A stretch of 64,000 nt of DNA. Source: Herbaspirillum rhizosphaerae (GTDB lineage: Bacteria; Pseudomonadota; Gammaproteobacteria; Burkholderiales; Burkholderiaceae_D). Positions 50,309-59,288 of this stretch are shown here, one piece after another (within the stretch, counting starts at the first letter, position 1; each line of letters begins with the position of its first letter). Below the pieces are notes generated by a model, which did not search any database, was not told the DNA's origin, and saw only the letters and a program-made list of their open reading frames with translations. Location: assembly GCF_001189965.1 (NCBI RefSeq), contig NZ_LFLU01000013.1, positions 62,001-126,000 on the forward strand, in the 5' to 3' direction. The position numbers were made by a program, and so were the translations under genes.

Positions 50309-52729
50309 TTACGCAACCTGCGGATCGTTGCCCGCCGCCAGCGTGCCGACCGGCAGCGTCTGATCGTGTTCAGGCACCGGGTAAGCCACGTCGATGCCGT
50401 CGACTTCCACGGCAACGCTTTCCGGCAGCAGCACATTGACCTGGAATTGACGGAAGTCGGCGCCCTCGGCCTGGTCCAGGAACTGGATCTCGATGCTGCC
50501 GTGTTCGCGGGTGACAAAGTCCAGCACCGCGTCCATGCCGACGCCGCGTCCCGATACGTCGGTCACTTCGCTGCGGGTCGAGAAGCCGGGGCGCATGATC
50601 AGTTGCGCCAGTTCGGCATCGGTCATGACCTGGTCGGCGCTGATCAGGCTCTTTTCGATGCCTGTGCGGCGGATATGCGCCAGCGCCAGGCCGCGACCGT
50701 CGTCCGACAACGCCATGTGCAGCATGTTGTTCATCACGCCCATTTGCAGGCGGATCGTGCCGGCTTCCTGCTTGCCGCTGGCCAGACGTTCGTCCGGCGC
50801 TTCCAGGCCGTGGTCGACGGCGTTGCGGATCAGATGCATGAAGACATTTTTCAGCAGCGCCGACGAATGCGTGTGGATAACATAACCGTTGTCTTCGATC
50901 TCGACCACCGGCGCAGCCTTGCCCAGCTCAGTCGCCAATGCCGGCAGCGAATCGGTCACGCTGGCCAGCACTTCATTGATCGTTTCCGTGCCCAGCAGAC
51001 GCAAGGTCTTGCGCACGGCATTACGGACCGCGACCAGTTCGTGCAGGTTGGCGGTGTTGACGGTTTCCAGGCGGTGCAGGCTTTCCAGGATGTGCTTGCG
51101 ATCGATGGTCATGATGTGGCGTTCGACCGCGGCAGCCTGTTCCGGCGCAGCCTGGCGGCCCAACGTGACTTCGTTGATGCGGGCGTAGCGGTCGATGGCG
51201 ACGCGCACCTTGGCCAGGTCCTGCAGCAGGTATTCCTGATCCCAGACGGCGCCGGTTTCCGGATGGCGCAGGTCGTCGTAATGCTCTTCAACGCTGTGCA
51301 CCACGTTGCTCAGGTGCAGCAGGCCGTAAGTGCGGCCGTTGCCCTTGATCGTATGCATGTTGCGGAACAGCTTGGCGATGGCGAAGGCGGTGGCTTCCGG
51401 GTTCTGATGCACCAGTTGTTCGTTCTCGTCGAGGAAGCGGCGCGAGGTCACGATGAATTCCTGGAACTTCGGCGCGCTCACGGCCAGGATCTCGCCGATG
51501 ATTTCCAGCTCGTTCTTTTGTTCGTTGGCTTCGGCAGCCAGCTTGCGCAACTCGGTCACGTCGCGTACGCACAGCATCAGGCGGATCACCTGGTCGGCGT
51601 CGTCGGTGATCGGCGACCAGCTCAGGTCGAGGATCTTGACGCGGCCGTCGGTCATCTTCTTCTCGACTTCGCCGACCATCAGGTGTTCGTTGAATTCGAA
51701 GTTCATCACGTCTTCGCCGATACAGGCGCCGCCGATGGCTTCAATCTGCGACAGCGTATCCGCACCCAGCGTGGTGCCGGTGAAGACCAGATCCATCAGG
51801 TCGCGGCCGGCGATGTCGGTAGTCTCGAACACGGTTTCAAGGAAGGCCGAATATTCCGGATGCACCTTGTTGCCGTCGACCACGGTCAAAATGCCTTGCG
51901 GGATGTTTTGCAGCATGGCTTGCATGTCGGCGGTCTTTTGCTTGACCTGGGCCGAGGCTTCCTGGATCTTCTCGATCATGCCGTTGAAGGCGACGATGGA
52001 GTGGCCGACTTCATCCATGCTGTGCACCGGCAGGCGGCGCGTGAAGTCCTGGTTGACGGCGATCTCGGTCATCATGGTCTGCATGCGGCTGATCGGGCCG
52101 GTGATCTGGCGATACAGCAGGAAGCCGATCAGGGTCAGCACCACCACGGCGACCGCCGTCACGATGGAGATCATGGTCGTGGTCGACGCCAGGTTCGCAT
52201 TCAGCGCAGCGATGGCGGTGTCCTTGCTGCGGTTCTTTTCGATGCGCAGGGTATCGACCACGCCTTCCAGCTCGGCCTGGTATTGCACCACGCCGCCGAA
52301 GAACGAGGCTTGCGCCAGTGCTTCCTTGCCGGCCAGCTTGAACTTGGCGGTGTTGTCGATGGCGCCGAAGTAGTTGTCGAGGCTTTCCTTCGCTTGTTCG
52401 ATCAGGCCTTTTTGCGCCTGGCTCACCGCCTGGCTGGCCTGGAATTCAAGCGCTTTTTCCAGCGTCGCCTTCTTGGCCGCCAGCTTTTCGTTTTCCTGAC
52501 CGACCAGGTTGTTGTCGGTCTCGGTCACCATGACCATCGCGGCCAGTTGCACATCCTTCAGTTGCCCGACCAGATCGGACGAGGCCAGCACGCTGGGCAC
52601 CACGCCTTCAGTGACCGACTTCACTTCCACGGCGCTGCCGCGGGACTGGAACACCGCATAACCGCCGATGGCGGAAATTGCAATGAACGTGAGAATGACG
52701 AGCAAGGTAATGCGCAGACGGATAGTCAT
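50309..52729 (-). CDS. CheA-like hybrid sensor kinase with 4HB, HAMP, PAS-like and HPt domains
   Basis: An 806-aa protein, first gene of the signalling operon. TM1 is at about 7-27, a periplasmic four-helix-bundle sensor runs to about 185, then TM2 (TMISIVTAVAVVVLTLIGFL), HAMP (LYRQITGPISRMQTMMTEIA), a PAS-like region (about 285-390), an HPt segment with His459 in MHTIKGNGRTYG, and a CheA-type ATPase with N box HLIRNAVDHGLEAPDE, G1 DDGRGLALAHI and G2 VSGRGVGMDAV. The order is a membrane receptor fused to CheA-like phosphotransfer and kinase parts. The C-terminal CheW-like coupling domain is absent. Confidence 0.88.
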   Translation of the reverse strand: MTIRLRITLLVILTFIAISAIGGYAVFQSRGSAVEVKSVTEGVVPSVLASSDLVGQLKDVQLAAMVMVTETDNNLVGQENEKLAAKKATLEKALEFQASQAVSQAQKGLIEQAKESLDNYFGAIDNTAKFKLAGKEALAQASFFGGVVQYQAELEGVVDTLRIEKNRSKDTAIAALNANLASTTTMISIVTAVAVVVLTLIGFLLYRQITGPISRMQTMMTEIAVNQDFTRRLPVHSMDEVGHSIVAFNGMIEKIQEASAQVKQKTADMQAMLQNIPQGILTVVDGNKVHPEYSAFLETVFETTDIAGRDLMDLVFTGTTLGADTLSQIEAIGGACIGEDVMNFEFNEHLMVGEVEKKMTDGRVKILDLSWSPITDDADQVIRLMLCVRDVTELRKLAAEANEQKNELEIIGEILAVSAPKFQEFIVTSRRFLDENEQLVHQNPEATAFAIAKLFRNMHTIKGNGRTYGLLHLSNVVHSVEEHYDDLRHPETGAVWDQEYLLQDLAKVRVAIDRYARINEVTLGRQAAPEQAAAVERHIMTIDRKHILESLHRLETVNTANLHELVAVRNAVRKTLRLLGTETINEVLASVTDSLPALATELGKAAPVVEIEDNGYVIHTHSSALLKNVFMHLIRNAVDHGLEAPDERLASGKQEAGTIRLQMGVMNNMLHMALSDDGRGLALAHIRRTGIEKSLISADQVMTDAELAQLIMRPGFSTRSEVTDVSGRGVGMDAVLDFVTREHGSIEIQFLDQAEGADFRQFQVNVLLPESVAVEVDGIDVAYPVPEHDQTLPVGTLAAGNDPQVA

Positions 52730-53082
52730 GTGGAGTTTTCCCTGGTGGCGGTAGGCATGCGCGTGGTTTTGTTATCCGACCGGTCAACCACTCTCGACGC
52801 CGCAGCATTCTTGCACTCAAGTATTACTTCCGCATGACAACAAAATACCAAAAGGAAATAAGAAGGATAAATTTACTGCTTCAGTGCCGATGGAAAAAGC
52901 ACGCACTGCATTAAATAATTCCACATGGAAACATGCTGAGCATTGATGGCTGAGGAAATCGTCGCCGGACACAGCGCCGACGAAAAAGCCGAAAGCGCGC
53001 TACCATGTTCGCTCCCCGCCATGACGCCATGGACAACACACCAGCAAGCCGAGAGCACATATCGCCCGGCCAGGAGACACGC
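52730..53082. other. divergent intergenic region
   Basis: 353 bp between the kinase gene (minus) and the PPC-domain gene (plus). It must hold two divergent promoters. Composition around 52830-52930 is A+T-rich. No specific motif or gene can be supported. Confidence 0.45.
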
Positions 53083-53991
53083 ATGCAAGCATCTTCACTA
53101 CAACCGGCACCCCTGCCCTTCGCCCGCAGCGCCCGCCATCCCGGATCGCCGGATCCGGTTCGCATCGTCAGCCTTGCCGGCGATGCGGCCGCTGCCGGCT
53201 TTACCCTGCAAGCCGGCATGAACCTGCGCGACGCCATCAGTACGCCGCTGGCTGCTGCTGGCATCAGCGGCGCGACGGTGCGGTTCGAGAATCTGCGCGT
53301 GTCGCCGCATCATTTCCTGATGCCGGCCTTGTCGCATGACGGCAAGCACGCGGCGTTTTACAGCGCGCCGCATGAAGTCGCGGGCGGCGTTGTCATCGAA
53401 CTGGCCTGCGCCACCTACGGCCGCCGCGACGGCGCCCCGTTCGTGCATTGCCACGCCATCTGGCGCGACGCCGACGGCAAGCGCCAGGGCGGCCACATGC
53501 TGATGGACCAGACCGTCGTCGCCGAGCCTGCTGTCGCACACGCCTGGGGCTTGCGCAACGCCACGATGGAAACGCGCTTCGACCCGGAAACCAATTTCAC
53601 GCTGTTCCACCCTGCCGTGGTCGATCACGACGCCGCCGGCAAGACCGGCGGCCCACGCACGGTGCTGGCCCGTATTCGTCCGGATCAGGATCTGAACATG
53701 GCGATTGAAGAGGTCTGCCGCACGCACGGCATCCGCCGCGCCAGGGTGCGCGGCAGCGTCGGCAGCATTATCGGCGCCGAGTTCGAGGATGGACGTGTGG
53801 TGGAAGATCTCGCGACCGAGATCCTGGTGCGCAACGGCGAGGTGCGACCGACTGCTGACGGCCTGCGCTGCCATCTGGACATCGCGCTGATCGACCCGCG
53901 CGGCAATGTCTGCGAAGGCGTGCTGGCGCGCGGACGCAATCCGGTGCTGATCTGCTTCGAGCTGGTGCTGGAAGAACAACCGCACGACTAA
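53083..53991 (+). CDS. double PPC (DUF296)-domain protein
   Basis: 302 aa from ATG 53083, with AGGAG just upstream; an earlier in-frame ATG at 53005 lacks support. Two DUF296/PPC domains follow each other: the first with GMNLRDAISTPLAAAGISGA and FVHCHAIWRDADGKRQGGHM, the second with PDQDLNMAIEEVCRTHGIRR and LRCHLDIALIDPRGNVCEGV. PPC domains bind DNA in plants and are of unclear function in bacteria, where they form trimers. The tandem arrangement is less common. No neighbouring gene on the same strand. Confidence 0.82.
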   Translation: MQASSLQPAPLPFARSARHPGSPDPVRIVSLAGDAAAAGFTLQAGMNLRDAISTPLAAAGISGATVRFENLRVSPHHFLMPALSHDGKHAAFYSAPHEVAGGVVIELACATYGRRDGAPFVHCHAIWRDADGKRQGGHMLMDQTVVAEPAVAHAWGLRNATMETRFDPETNFTLFHPAVVDHDAAGKTGGPRTVLARIRPDQDLNMAIEEVCRTHGIRRARVRGSVGSIIGAEFEDGRVVEDLATEILVRNGEVRPTADGLRCHLDIALIDPRGNVCEGVLARGRNPVLICFELVLEEQPHD

Positions 53992-53997
53992 GAGCCG

Positions 53998-54411
53998 CTA
54001 AGCCGCCATCGCCTCGCAGCTTTCGGCGCAGACGCGGCAGGCTTGCGCGCACTCTTCGCCGATTGCAGTGCCCATGCACTGATGCTCGCACTCGCGGCAA
54101 GCGTCGGCGCAAATCTCGCGCACCCGCCGGCTGTAAGGCGATTGCTCCAGTTGCAGGCTGGCCGACAAGGCGCACAAGTCGCTGCATTCCAGCAAGACCT
54201 GCGTGCTGGGCTCGACCTGCATTCCGCTGCGGCGGCGGCTCAGCGCCGCCAACACGCGCCGGCATGCCAGGTGGCATTGGGTACAGGCATCGATGCAGTT
54301 CTGCATCTGTTCTTTCATGTCGCCGTTGCCGTCTTTGGCCTGATTGTCTGCGAGCAGACGATGGATTTCGCGTTGGCCTGCGGTCAGTGCGCAGGCAGTG
54401 GATGTCGTCAT
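53998..54411 (-). CDS. four-helix bundle copper-binding-type Cys-rich protein (DUF326)
   Basis: About 137 aa from ATG 54411, with GGAGGA nine bases upstream. At least ten cysteines lie in CxxC-type pairs at regular spacing (NCIDACTQCHLACRR, ECSDLCAL, ICADACRECEHQCMG, ECAQACRVCAESC), matching the DUF326 / four-helix bundle copper-binding family that stores Cu(I) in the core of the bundle. Probably cytosolic, as no signal peptide is seen. Stop lies six bases from the convergent PPC gene. Confidence 0.85.
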   Translation of the reverse strand: MTTSTACALTAGQREIHRLLADNQAKDGNGDMKEQMQNCIDACTQCHLACRRVLAALSRRRSGMQVEPSTQVLLECSDLCALSASLQLEQSPYSRRVREICADACRECEHQCMGTAIGEECAQACRVCAESCEAMAA

Positions 54412-54486
54412 TTGCAAATATCCTCCGTGGTTGATGCCGACAAGATCGTCGGCGCGTTGTTGACGGATGAAAGATGCGCAGTCCGG

Positions 54487-54777
54487 CTAAGCCCGGATGT
54501 TCTTGGCTGATTTGCTGCCGCTCTTGTTGCCGGCGTTGCCGGCGCGATGACTGTGGTGACTGTCGTGACTATGGGCGCGCGCCATGGCCATGGCGGTGCG
54601 CCAGGCCTTTTTTCGTCTGGAGAAGATTTTCACTGCATTCGCGGCCATGCCCAGCGGCGGCACGCGGTCGATGTATTCCTCGACGTAGCAAGCGAATTTG
54701 CGCTTGTCGAGCTTGAGCACGCACGGGATGAATTCAACCGCTTGCGCGGCGGCGATTTTCACGGTTGTCTTTCTCAT
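54487..54777 (-). CDS. small basic His-rich hypothetical protein
   Basis: 96 aa from ATG 54777, with a strong GGGAGG upstream. The N-terminal half (MRKTTVKIAAAQAVEFIPCV; KRKFACYVEEYIDRVPPLGM) is conserved-looking; the end (HSHDSHHSHRAGNAGNKSGS) is His/Ser/Gly/Lys-rich and could bind metal ions. No family recognised. Next to the Cys-rich copper-type protein, so a metal-linked role is possible but unproven. Confidence 0.6.
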   Translation of the reverse strand: MRKTTVKIAAAQAVEFIPCVLKLDKRKFACYVEEYIDRVPPLGMAANAVKIFSRRKKAWRTAMAMARAHSHDSHHSHRAGNAGNKSGSKSAKNIRA

Positions 54778-54831
54778 GCTTCCTCCCGGACGAGAATGCA
54801 CAAACAGTCACCAACACAGTAAAGGCAAAGT

Positions 54832-54880
54832 AAAAAAACGCCGTCAGGAGCGTTTCAATGGGGAACCGCATCCTGACGGC
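54832..54880 (-). terminator. Rho-independent terminator after DUF4142 gene
   Basis: On the minus strand GCCGTCAGGA (54880-54871) pairs with TCCTGACGGC (54849-54840), a perfect 10-bp stem, followed by GTTTTTTTA (54839-54831). It lies about 90 bases past the stop of the DUF4142 gene. Confidence 0.75.
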
Positions 54881-54970
54881 AGAGGGGGAACCCGATGAGC
54901 GGGGTCCCGTTATTGTTATGCGTGCTGCTTTGGCTTACTGCTTAATTCAGTACCGGCTGCATGACCTGCC

Positions 54971-55555
54971 TTATTTCTTGGCATCCAGCTTGGCCTTGAG
55001 GGCGTTGGCCATTTCCAGGTGATGCTCCAGGTTAGGCAAGGTCTTGGCCGCGAAATCCTTCACGTCCGGATCCTTGGCGTCGCTGGCGTTCTTGCGGAAC
55101 AGCTTGACGGCATCCTTGTGCGCCGCCACGCCGATCATGCGCACGTATTGCTTGTCGAAGGTGGCGCCGTCCAGTTTTTCCAGCACCGCGATCTTGGCGC
55201 GTTGCGCCATGCTCGGTTCAGTCGGCGCTTCCACGTTCTTGCTGGCGGCCAGCTTCTTGAGGTTGTCGCCGACAGTGGTGTGTTCGTCGACCATCAGCGT
55301 CGCGAAATCCTTGACGTCGGGATTGGTGGTCTTTTCCAGCGCAATCTTGCTGGCCTTGACTTCGGCATTGCCGGCTTCCGCTGCGCTGTTGATGAAGCTC
55401 TTGTCGGCGCGCGGCAGGTCGTCGGCGCGCGCATGGCTAATCGCCAGCGCCAGGCCGGCCACGCTGATGGCGGTCAGGCCGAGGATCTTGAACATGGCAC
55501 CGGAGCGGCGTGCCGTTTGCATGCGTAACTGTGGACGAAATTGCGGCTGCGACAT
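54971..55555 (-). CDS. DUF4142 domain protein
   Basis: 194 aa from ATG 55555, with AAGGAG nine bases upstream. An N-terminal hydrophobic segment (FKILGLTAISVAGLALAISH) ending ARADDL is a signal peptide or anchor. The rest is the DUF4142 four-helix bundle: DKSFINSAAEAGNAEVKASK, VKDFATLMVDEHTTVGDNLK, FDKQYVRMIGVAAHKDAVKL and LPNLEHHLEMANALKAKL. Members are ferritin-like periplasmic proteins of unknown role, often stress-induced. Ends before a clear terminator. Confidence 0.9.
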   Translation of the reverse strand: MSQPQFRPQLRMQTARRSGAMFKILGLTAISVAGLALAISHARADDLPRADKSFINSAAEAGNAEVKASKIALEKTTNPDVKDFATLMVDEHTTVGDNLKKLAASKNVEAPTEPSMAQRAKIAVLEKLDGATFDKQYVRMIGVAAHKDAVKLFRKNASDAKDPDVKDFAAKTLPNLEHHLEMANALKAKLDAKK

Positions 55556-55876
55556 GGTGATTCTCCTTATGAATGAAAGCGGGTCTGCGCCTTTGCCGGC
55601 TGAAACCGGACATTGCGGCAAACAACATGGTGTCAATGTAGTGCCGCAGCCGCCGCAAAGAAATCGGACATCGCCGCTGCTGCTTGTAAGAATCGAGGAG
55701 TGTTGAAGAATCCCGACGCCTTTGCGTGTTGCCGCGGCAAACCCTGCACGGTCGATTCCTACAGCGATTTACCGCAGTGGCCGATAGAGATTGCCGGTGG
55801 GCAGGCCTATGCTGAACGGCAGTTGTTCACAAAGCCCTGCACTACCGTCCATTCATCCGCCAGACCAAGGATTCCC
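55556..55876. other. divergent intergenic region upstream of poxB
   Basis: 321 bp between the DUF4142 gene (minus) and the pyruvate oxidase gene (plus). In-frame codons extend upstream of the oxidase start but do not look like protein from this family. Promoters in both directions are expected; none could be assigned. Confidence 0.45.
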
Positions 55877-57583
55877 ATGTCAACCACCGTTGCCGAGATG
55901 CTCGTCGAAACCCTGCATCGCATCGGCGTACGCCAGATTTTCGGCGTCGTCGGCGATGCGCTCAATCCCCTGACCGAAGCCGTGCGTAAAGACAAACGCA
56001 TCGAATGGATAGGCGTGCGTCATGAAGAAGGCGCAGCGCTGGCCGCCGCCGGGCAAGCCAAACTGACCGGCAAGCTGGCGGTCTGTTGCGGCACCACCGG
56101 CCCCGGCGCCAACCATCTGGTCGCCGGCCTGTACGAGGCGTGCAAGGACCATGCGCCGGTGCTGGCGATTTCCGGTGGTGTGCCGGCCAGCCGGCGTGGC
56201 ATCGACTACCTGCAGGAAAACGTGCCCGACCTGCTGTTTCGCGACGTCGCCGCCTATACCCAAACCATCATCAATCCGGCACAGGCGGTGCAAGTCGTGC
56301 ACCAGGCCATCGCGCAGGCCTACCATCAGCGCGGCGTGGCGCATATCAGCATCCCGGCCGATGTGATCGGCGGCAAGATCGCCACTGGCGCATCAGTAGT
56401 GAGCATCAACACCTTGCGTCCGCAACCCGAGGTCATGCCTCCCGAGAGCGAAATCGGCCAGGCCGCGCGACTGATCGATGCCGCCAGATCGGTCGCCATC
56501 TTCGTCGGCAACGGCGGCCGTTCCAGCATCCAGGAGATCGCCGCCCTCGCAGAGAAATTGCAGGCGCCGGTGATCCATACTTTCCGCGGCAAGGACATGC
56601 TGCCCTACGACCATCCGCACTGGATAGGCGGCGTCGGCCTGATCGGCGGCGCCCCCGGCATGGATGCGATGCGCGATGCCGAGCTGCTGCTGATGCTGGG
56701 CACCGACTACCCCTATTCCGAATTCCTGCCGACACGCACCCAGACCATCCAGATCGACGAGCGCGGTTTTGTGCTCGGCCGCCGCATGCCGGTCGATCTC
56801 GGCATCACCGGCTCGGTCGGACCGGCGGTGGCGCAACTGCTGCAACAGGTACACGGCAAGACCGATGCCGCCTTCCTGAACAAGGTCGGCGATCATCGTC
56901 ACAACTGGAACATGACGCTCGACAAACACGCCGCCCCGCCGGCCAATCCCGAAAAAGGCCCGATCAAGCCTCAATATCTCGCGCGGCGCCTCAGCGATCG
57001 CGCCAATGAAGACGCCGTCTTCGTGGTCGACACCGGCGTGGTCACGCTCTGGTGCGGCAACTGGATCCGCCAGACCGGCAAGCAGCGTATCCTGGCCTCC
57101 TTCAACAACGCCGCTGTCGGCACCTCGCTCGGCCAGGGCAACGGCATCCAGGCGCTGGACCGTGAGCGGCAGGTGATCGTGGCGGTGGGCGACGGCGGCT
57201 TTACCATGCTGCTGGGCGAATTCATGACGGCGGTCGAACACAAGCTGCCGGTCAAGGTGGTGGTGTTCAACAACCGCGAATGGGGACTGGTCCATCTGGA
57301 AATGGAAGAAGCCGGCCTGCCCGCCTTTGAAGGATCGAACTTCCCCAACCTCGACTTCGCCATGTTCGCCACCGCCTGCGGGGCCGGCGGCTATACCGCG
57401 AAGACGCCGGCGGAACTGGAAGAAGCCATGGGCCCCTTCCTGGCGTCGCCAGGACCGGCCGTGCTCAACGTCTTCATCGACCCGTCCGAACTGCCGGTCA
57501 TGCCCCACATCAAGCTCGACCAGATCTGGCACTTCGGCATGGCCAAGATCAAGGAAGCGATGATCTCCATGGGCGGAAATTAA
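55877..57583 (+). CDS. poxB: pyruvate oxidase/dehydrogenase-type ThDP enzyme
   Basis: 568 aa from ATG 55877 (STTVAEMLVETLHRIGVRQI), close to the 572 of E. coli PoxB. It has catalytic Glu region WIGVRHEEGAALAAAGQAKL, oxidoreductase middle domain VAIFVGNGGRSSIQEIAALA and the ThDP/Mg motif GDGGFTMLLGEFMTAVEHKL with VVVFNN. Expected reaction: ThDP- and FAD-dependent decarboxylation of pyruvate to acetate with electrons to quinone or oxygen. The amphipathic C-terminal membrane-binding tail (KIKEAMISMGGN) is short. Exact substrate is not decided by sequence; other ThDP enzymes such as acetolactate synthase-like members share this fold. Confidence 0.85.
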   Translation: MSTTVAEMLVETLHRIGVRQIFGVVGDALNPLTEAVRKDKRIEWIGVRHEEGAALAAAGQAKLTGKLAVCCGTTGPGANHLVAGLYEACKDHAPVLAISGGVPASRRGIDYLQENVPDLLFRDVAAYTQTIINPAQAVQVVHQAIAQAYHQRGVAHISIPADVIGGKIATGASVVSINTLRPQPEVMPPESEIGQAARLIDAARSVAIFVGNGGRSSIQEIAALAEKLQAPVIHTFRGKDMLPYDHPHWIGGVGLIGGAPGMDAMRDAELLLMLGTDYPYSEFLPTRTQTIQIDERGFVLGRRMPVDLGITGSVGPAVAQLLQQVHGKTDAAFLNKVGDHRHNWNMTLDKHAAPPANPEKGPIKPQYLARRLSDRANEDAVFVVDTGVVTLWCGNWIRQTGKQRILASFNNAAVGTSLGQGNGIQALDRERQVIVAVGDGGFTMLLGEFMTAVEHKLPVKVVVFNNREWGLVHLEMEEAGLPAFEGSNFPNLDFAMFATACGAGGYTAKTPAELEEAMGPFLASPGPAVLNVFIDPSELPVMPHIKLDQIWHFGMAKIKEAMISMGGN

Positions 57584-57622
57584 GACTAAACTGCGCTTGT
57601 TCCAACTTCGCACGAGGAAAGC

Positions 57623-58117
57623 ATGAAACTCAAAGGCTCCTGCCACTGCGGCGCCGTGACCTTCTCGCTCGACAGCGACACGCCCTATCCGTATCAGCGC
57701 TGCTATTGCTCGATCTGTCGCAAGACCCAGGGCGGCGGCGGTTATGCGGTCAATCTCGGCGGCGACTTCCACAGTCTCAAGGTCAAGGGGGCCGACGACG
57801 TCAGCGTCTATCACGCCCGCCTCAAACGCAAAGGCGAAAAGCGCATCCACACCAGCACCGCGCAGCGCCACTTTTGCCGCCTCTGCGGCAGCGCCCTGTG
57901 GCTGTACGACCCGACCTGGCCGGACCTGGTGCATCCCTTCGCCTCGGCCATCGATACACCCTTGCCGACGCCGCCCGAATACACGCACCTGCTGCTCGAT
58001 GACAAGGCGCCGTGGGTGGAGGTCAAGGCCGGCCGCAAGGACAAGCAGTTCGGACAATTCCCAAAGGAGTCGCTGCTGGAATGGCACCAGCGGCTGGGTT
58101 TCGCCGCCGACGATTGA
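57623..58117 (+). CDS. GFA (glutathione-dependent formaldehyde-activating) family protein
   Basis: A 164-aa protein of the GFA/CENP-V fold. Zinc-binding cysteines are in KGSCHCGAVTF, RCYCSICRKTQGGGGYAVN and HFCRLCGSALWLY. Many members are not formaldehyde enzymes, so the substrate is uncertain. It begins 40 bases after poxB on the same strand with a GAGGAAAGC site, so it may be co-transcribed with it. Confidence 0.88.
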   Translation: MKLKGSCHCGAVTFSLDSDTPYPYQRCYCSICRKTQGGGGYAVNLGGDFHSLKVKGADDVSVYHARLKRKGEKRIHTSTAQRHFCRLCGSALWLYDPTWPDLVHPFASAIDTPLPTPPEYTHLLLDDKAPWVEVKAGRKDKQFGQFPKESLLEWHQRLGFAADD

Positions 58118-58233
58118 ATCCCGGACCTGCACGTCGCCGCATCCGTCCTACAAGGCATTCAGGTCCTGTCCGATGCCTGCGCAGATGCGACGGCGTTAGG
58201 CTTCGCTATCGACTCACCCTTCAGGAACCCACC

Positions 58234-58485
58234 ATGGACACCCATCCGAACGAAACGCAGGCGCGCGAACACTACGCCGAAGAAATGGTGCGCCGCTATC
58301 GAGAACTGCGCCGCTGGGCCGTGGAAAACTGGCCCAATACGAAACAGCCGCTGGTGCAATCCGATTTCGTCGCCAGCGACCGCGAACTGCTGTTGCTGCT
58401 GGGCGCGCGCCTGCATGCCGGAGAACCGCAAGCCGGGCCGGCCAACGCACAGTACGAAGACGTGACGCCCATGCCCTGGCCGTAA
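58234..58485 (+). CDS. small hypothetical protein, 83 aa
   Basis: Starts MDTHPNETQAREHYAEEMVR at ATG 58234. Predicted mostly helical and acidic, with RYRELRRWAVENWPNTKQPL and LLLLLGARLHAGE. No family recognised. It lies 116 bases after the GFA gene on the same strand and converges with the glycine-zipper gene. Confidence 0.55.
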   Translation: MDTHPNETQAREHYAEEMVRRYRELRRWAVENWPNTKQPLVQSDFVASDRELLLLLGARLHAGEPQAGPANAQYEDVTPMPWP

Positions 58486-58539
58486 TCCGGCCATGATCTG
58501 GCTATGATCCGGGCATGAATCCGCCGCAATCCGGCCGGA

Positions 58540-59127
58540 TCAGATGCGCCCGGTGTAGGAGCGGTTGCCCTGCAAATCCACATAGCGCGGCGGCGTCAGC
58601 GGATCGAAATCGTCCCAGTCGCCGTGATCGATATGGCCTTCGCTGCGTTCGATATCGGCCGCCTTGAGCGAATGCAGCAAAGCGATCGCCTGGTTTTCCT
58701 GCGGCGTGTCTTCCACCTCGACCGCCACGCGCATGCCGGCCTTGCGCACTTCCACTTCCTGGGTATGGCGAAGGCCGCGATCGGTGTCGTCGGTGGCATT
58801 GAGCGAGCCGACCAGCGAACCCACATGGGCGCCGACCAGACCGCCCAGCGCAGGCCCGACAGGTCCGGTCACCGGCGCCGTGGCCGACCCTACCGTTGCG
58901 CCGACAATCGCGCCGGTAGCCGCCCCGGCGGCAACGCCGGCATCGGTGTCCTTGGCGCCAGGCGATTTGTCGCGGTCGCCGCCGACTGGATACAAATCAT
59001 GCTGGCCGGCCGGATTGAGATAAAAAGTGGTGATGGCGTCGCGCGGATAACCGGCCTGCACCAGTTCGTCCACGGCGTATTCGGTTTCGTCCTGCAGTTG
59101 AAATCTGCCGACAATGATAGAGGACAT
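58540..59127 (-). CDS. glycine-zipper stress-type protein
   Basis: 195 aa from ATG 59127, with AAGGAG nine bases upstream. The N-terminal domain (SSIIVGRFQLQDETEYAVDE; LVQAGYPRDAITTFYLNPAG) resembles the ferredoxin-like fold of general stress protein 17M-type proteins. The centre is a glycine zipper (GVAAGAATGAIVGATVGSAT; GGLVGAHVGSLVGSL) able to insert in or pack on membranes. The end repeats the small domain (GMRVAVEVEDTPQENQAIAL). Role in stress or envelope is inferred from family style. Confidence 0.75.
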   Translation of the reverse strand: MSSIIVGRFQLQDETEYAVDELVQAGYPRDAITTFYLNPAGQHDLYPVGGDRDKSPGAKDTDAGVAAGAATGAIVGATVGSATAPVTGPVGPALGGLVGAHVGSLVGSLNATDDTDRGLRHTQEVEVRKAGMRVAVEVEDTPQENQAIALLHSLKAADIERSEGHIDHGDWDDFDPLTPPRYVDLQGNRSYTGRI

Positions 59128-59288
59128 GATATGAATCTCCTTCCGGTTAGAGGTCATCGAGAGTCCCATGGGGCTCGCCCCTGGTCTGCGCCTGGTCTCA
59201 CTGAAGGCTATCGCGGCCTGCCGGATGGTGCGATAGGCGCGCCACGCATTTGCCTGTAGGACTTGGCGTTAATCCTCCGCGCCCGACG

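Noticed and set aside
50366..52837. 823-codon plus-strand frame opposite the kinase gene
   Set aside because: Composition is dominated by His, Gln, Arg and Asp, as expected for the antisense of a coding frame; the kinase domains lie on the minus strand.
56393..58132. 579-codon minus-strand frame opposite poxB and the GFA gene
   Set aside because: It spans two clear plus-strand genes with catalytic motifs and shows no protein family.
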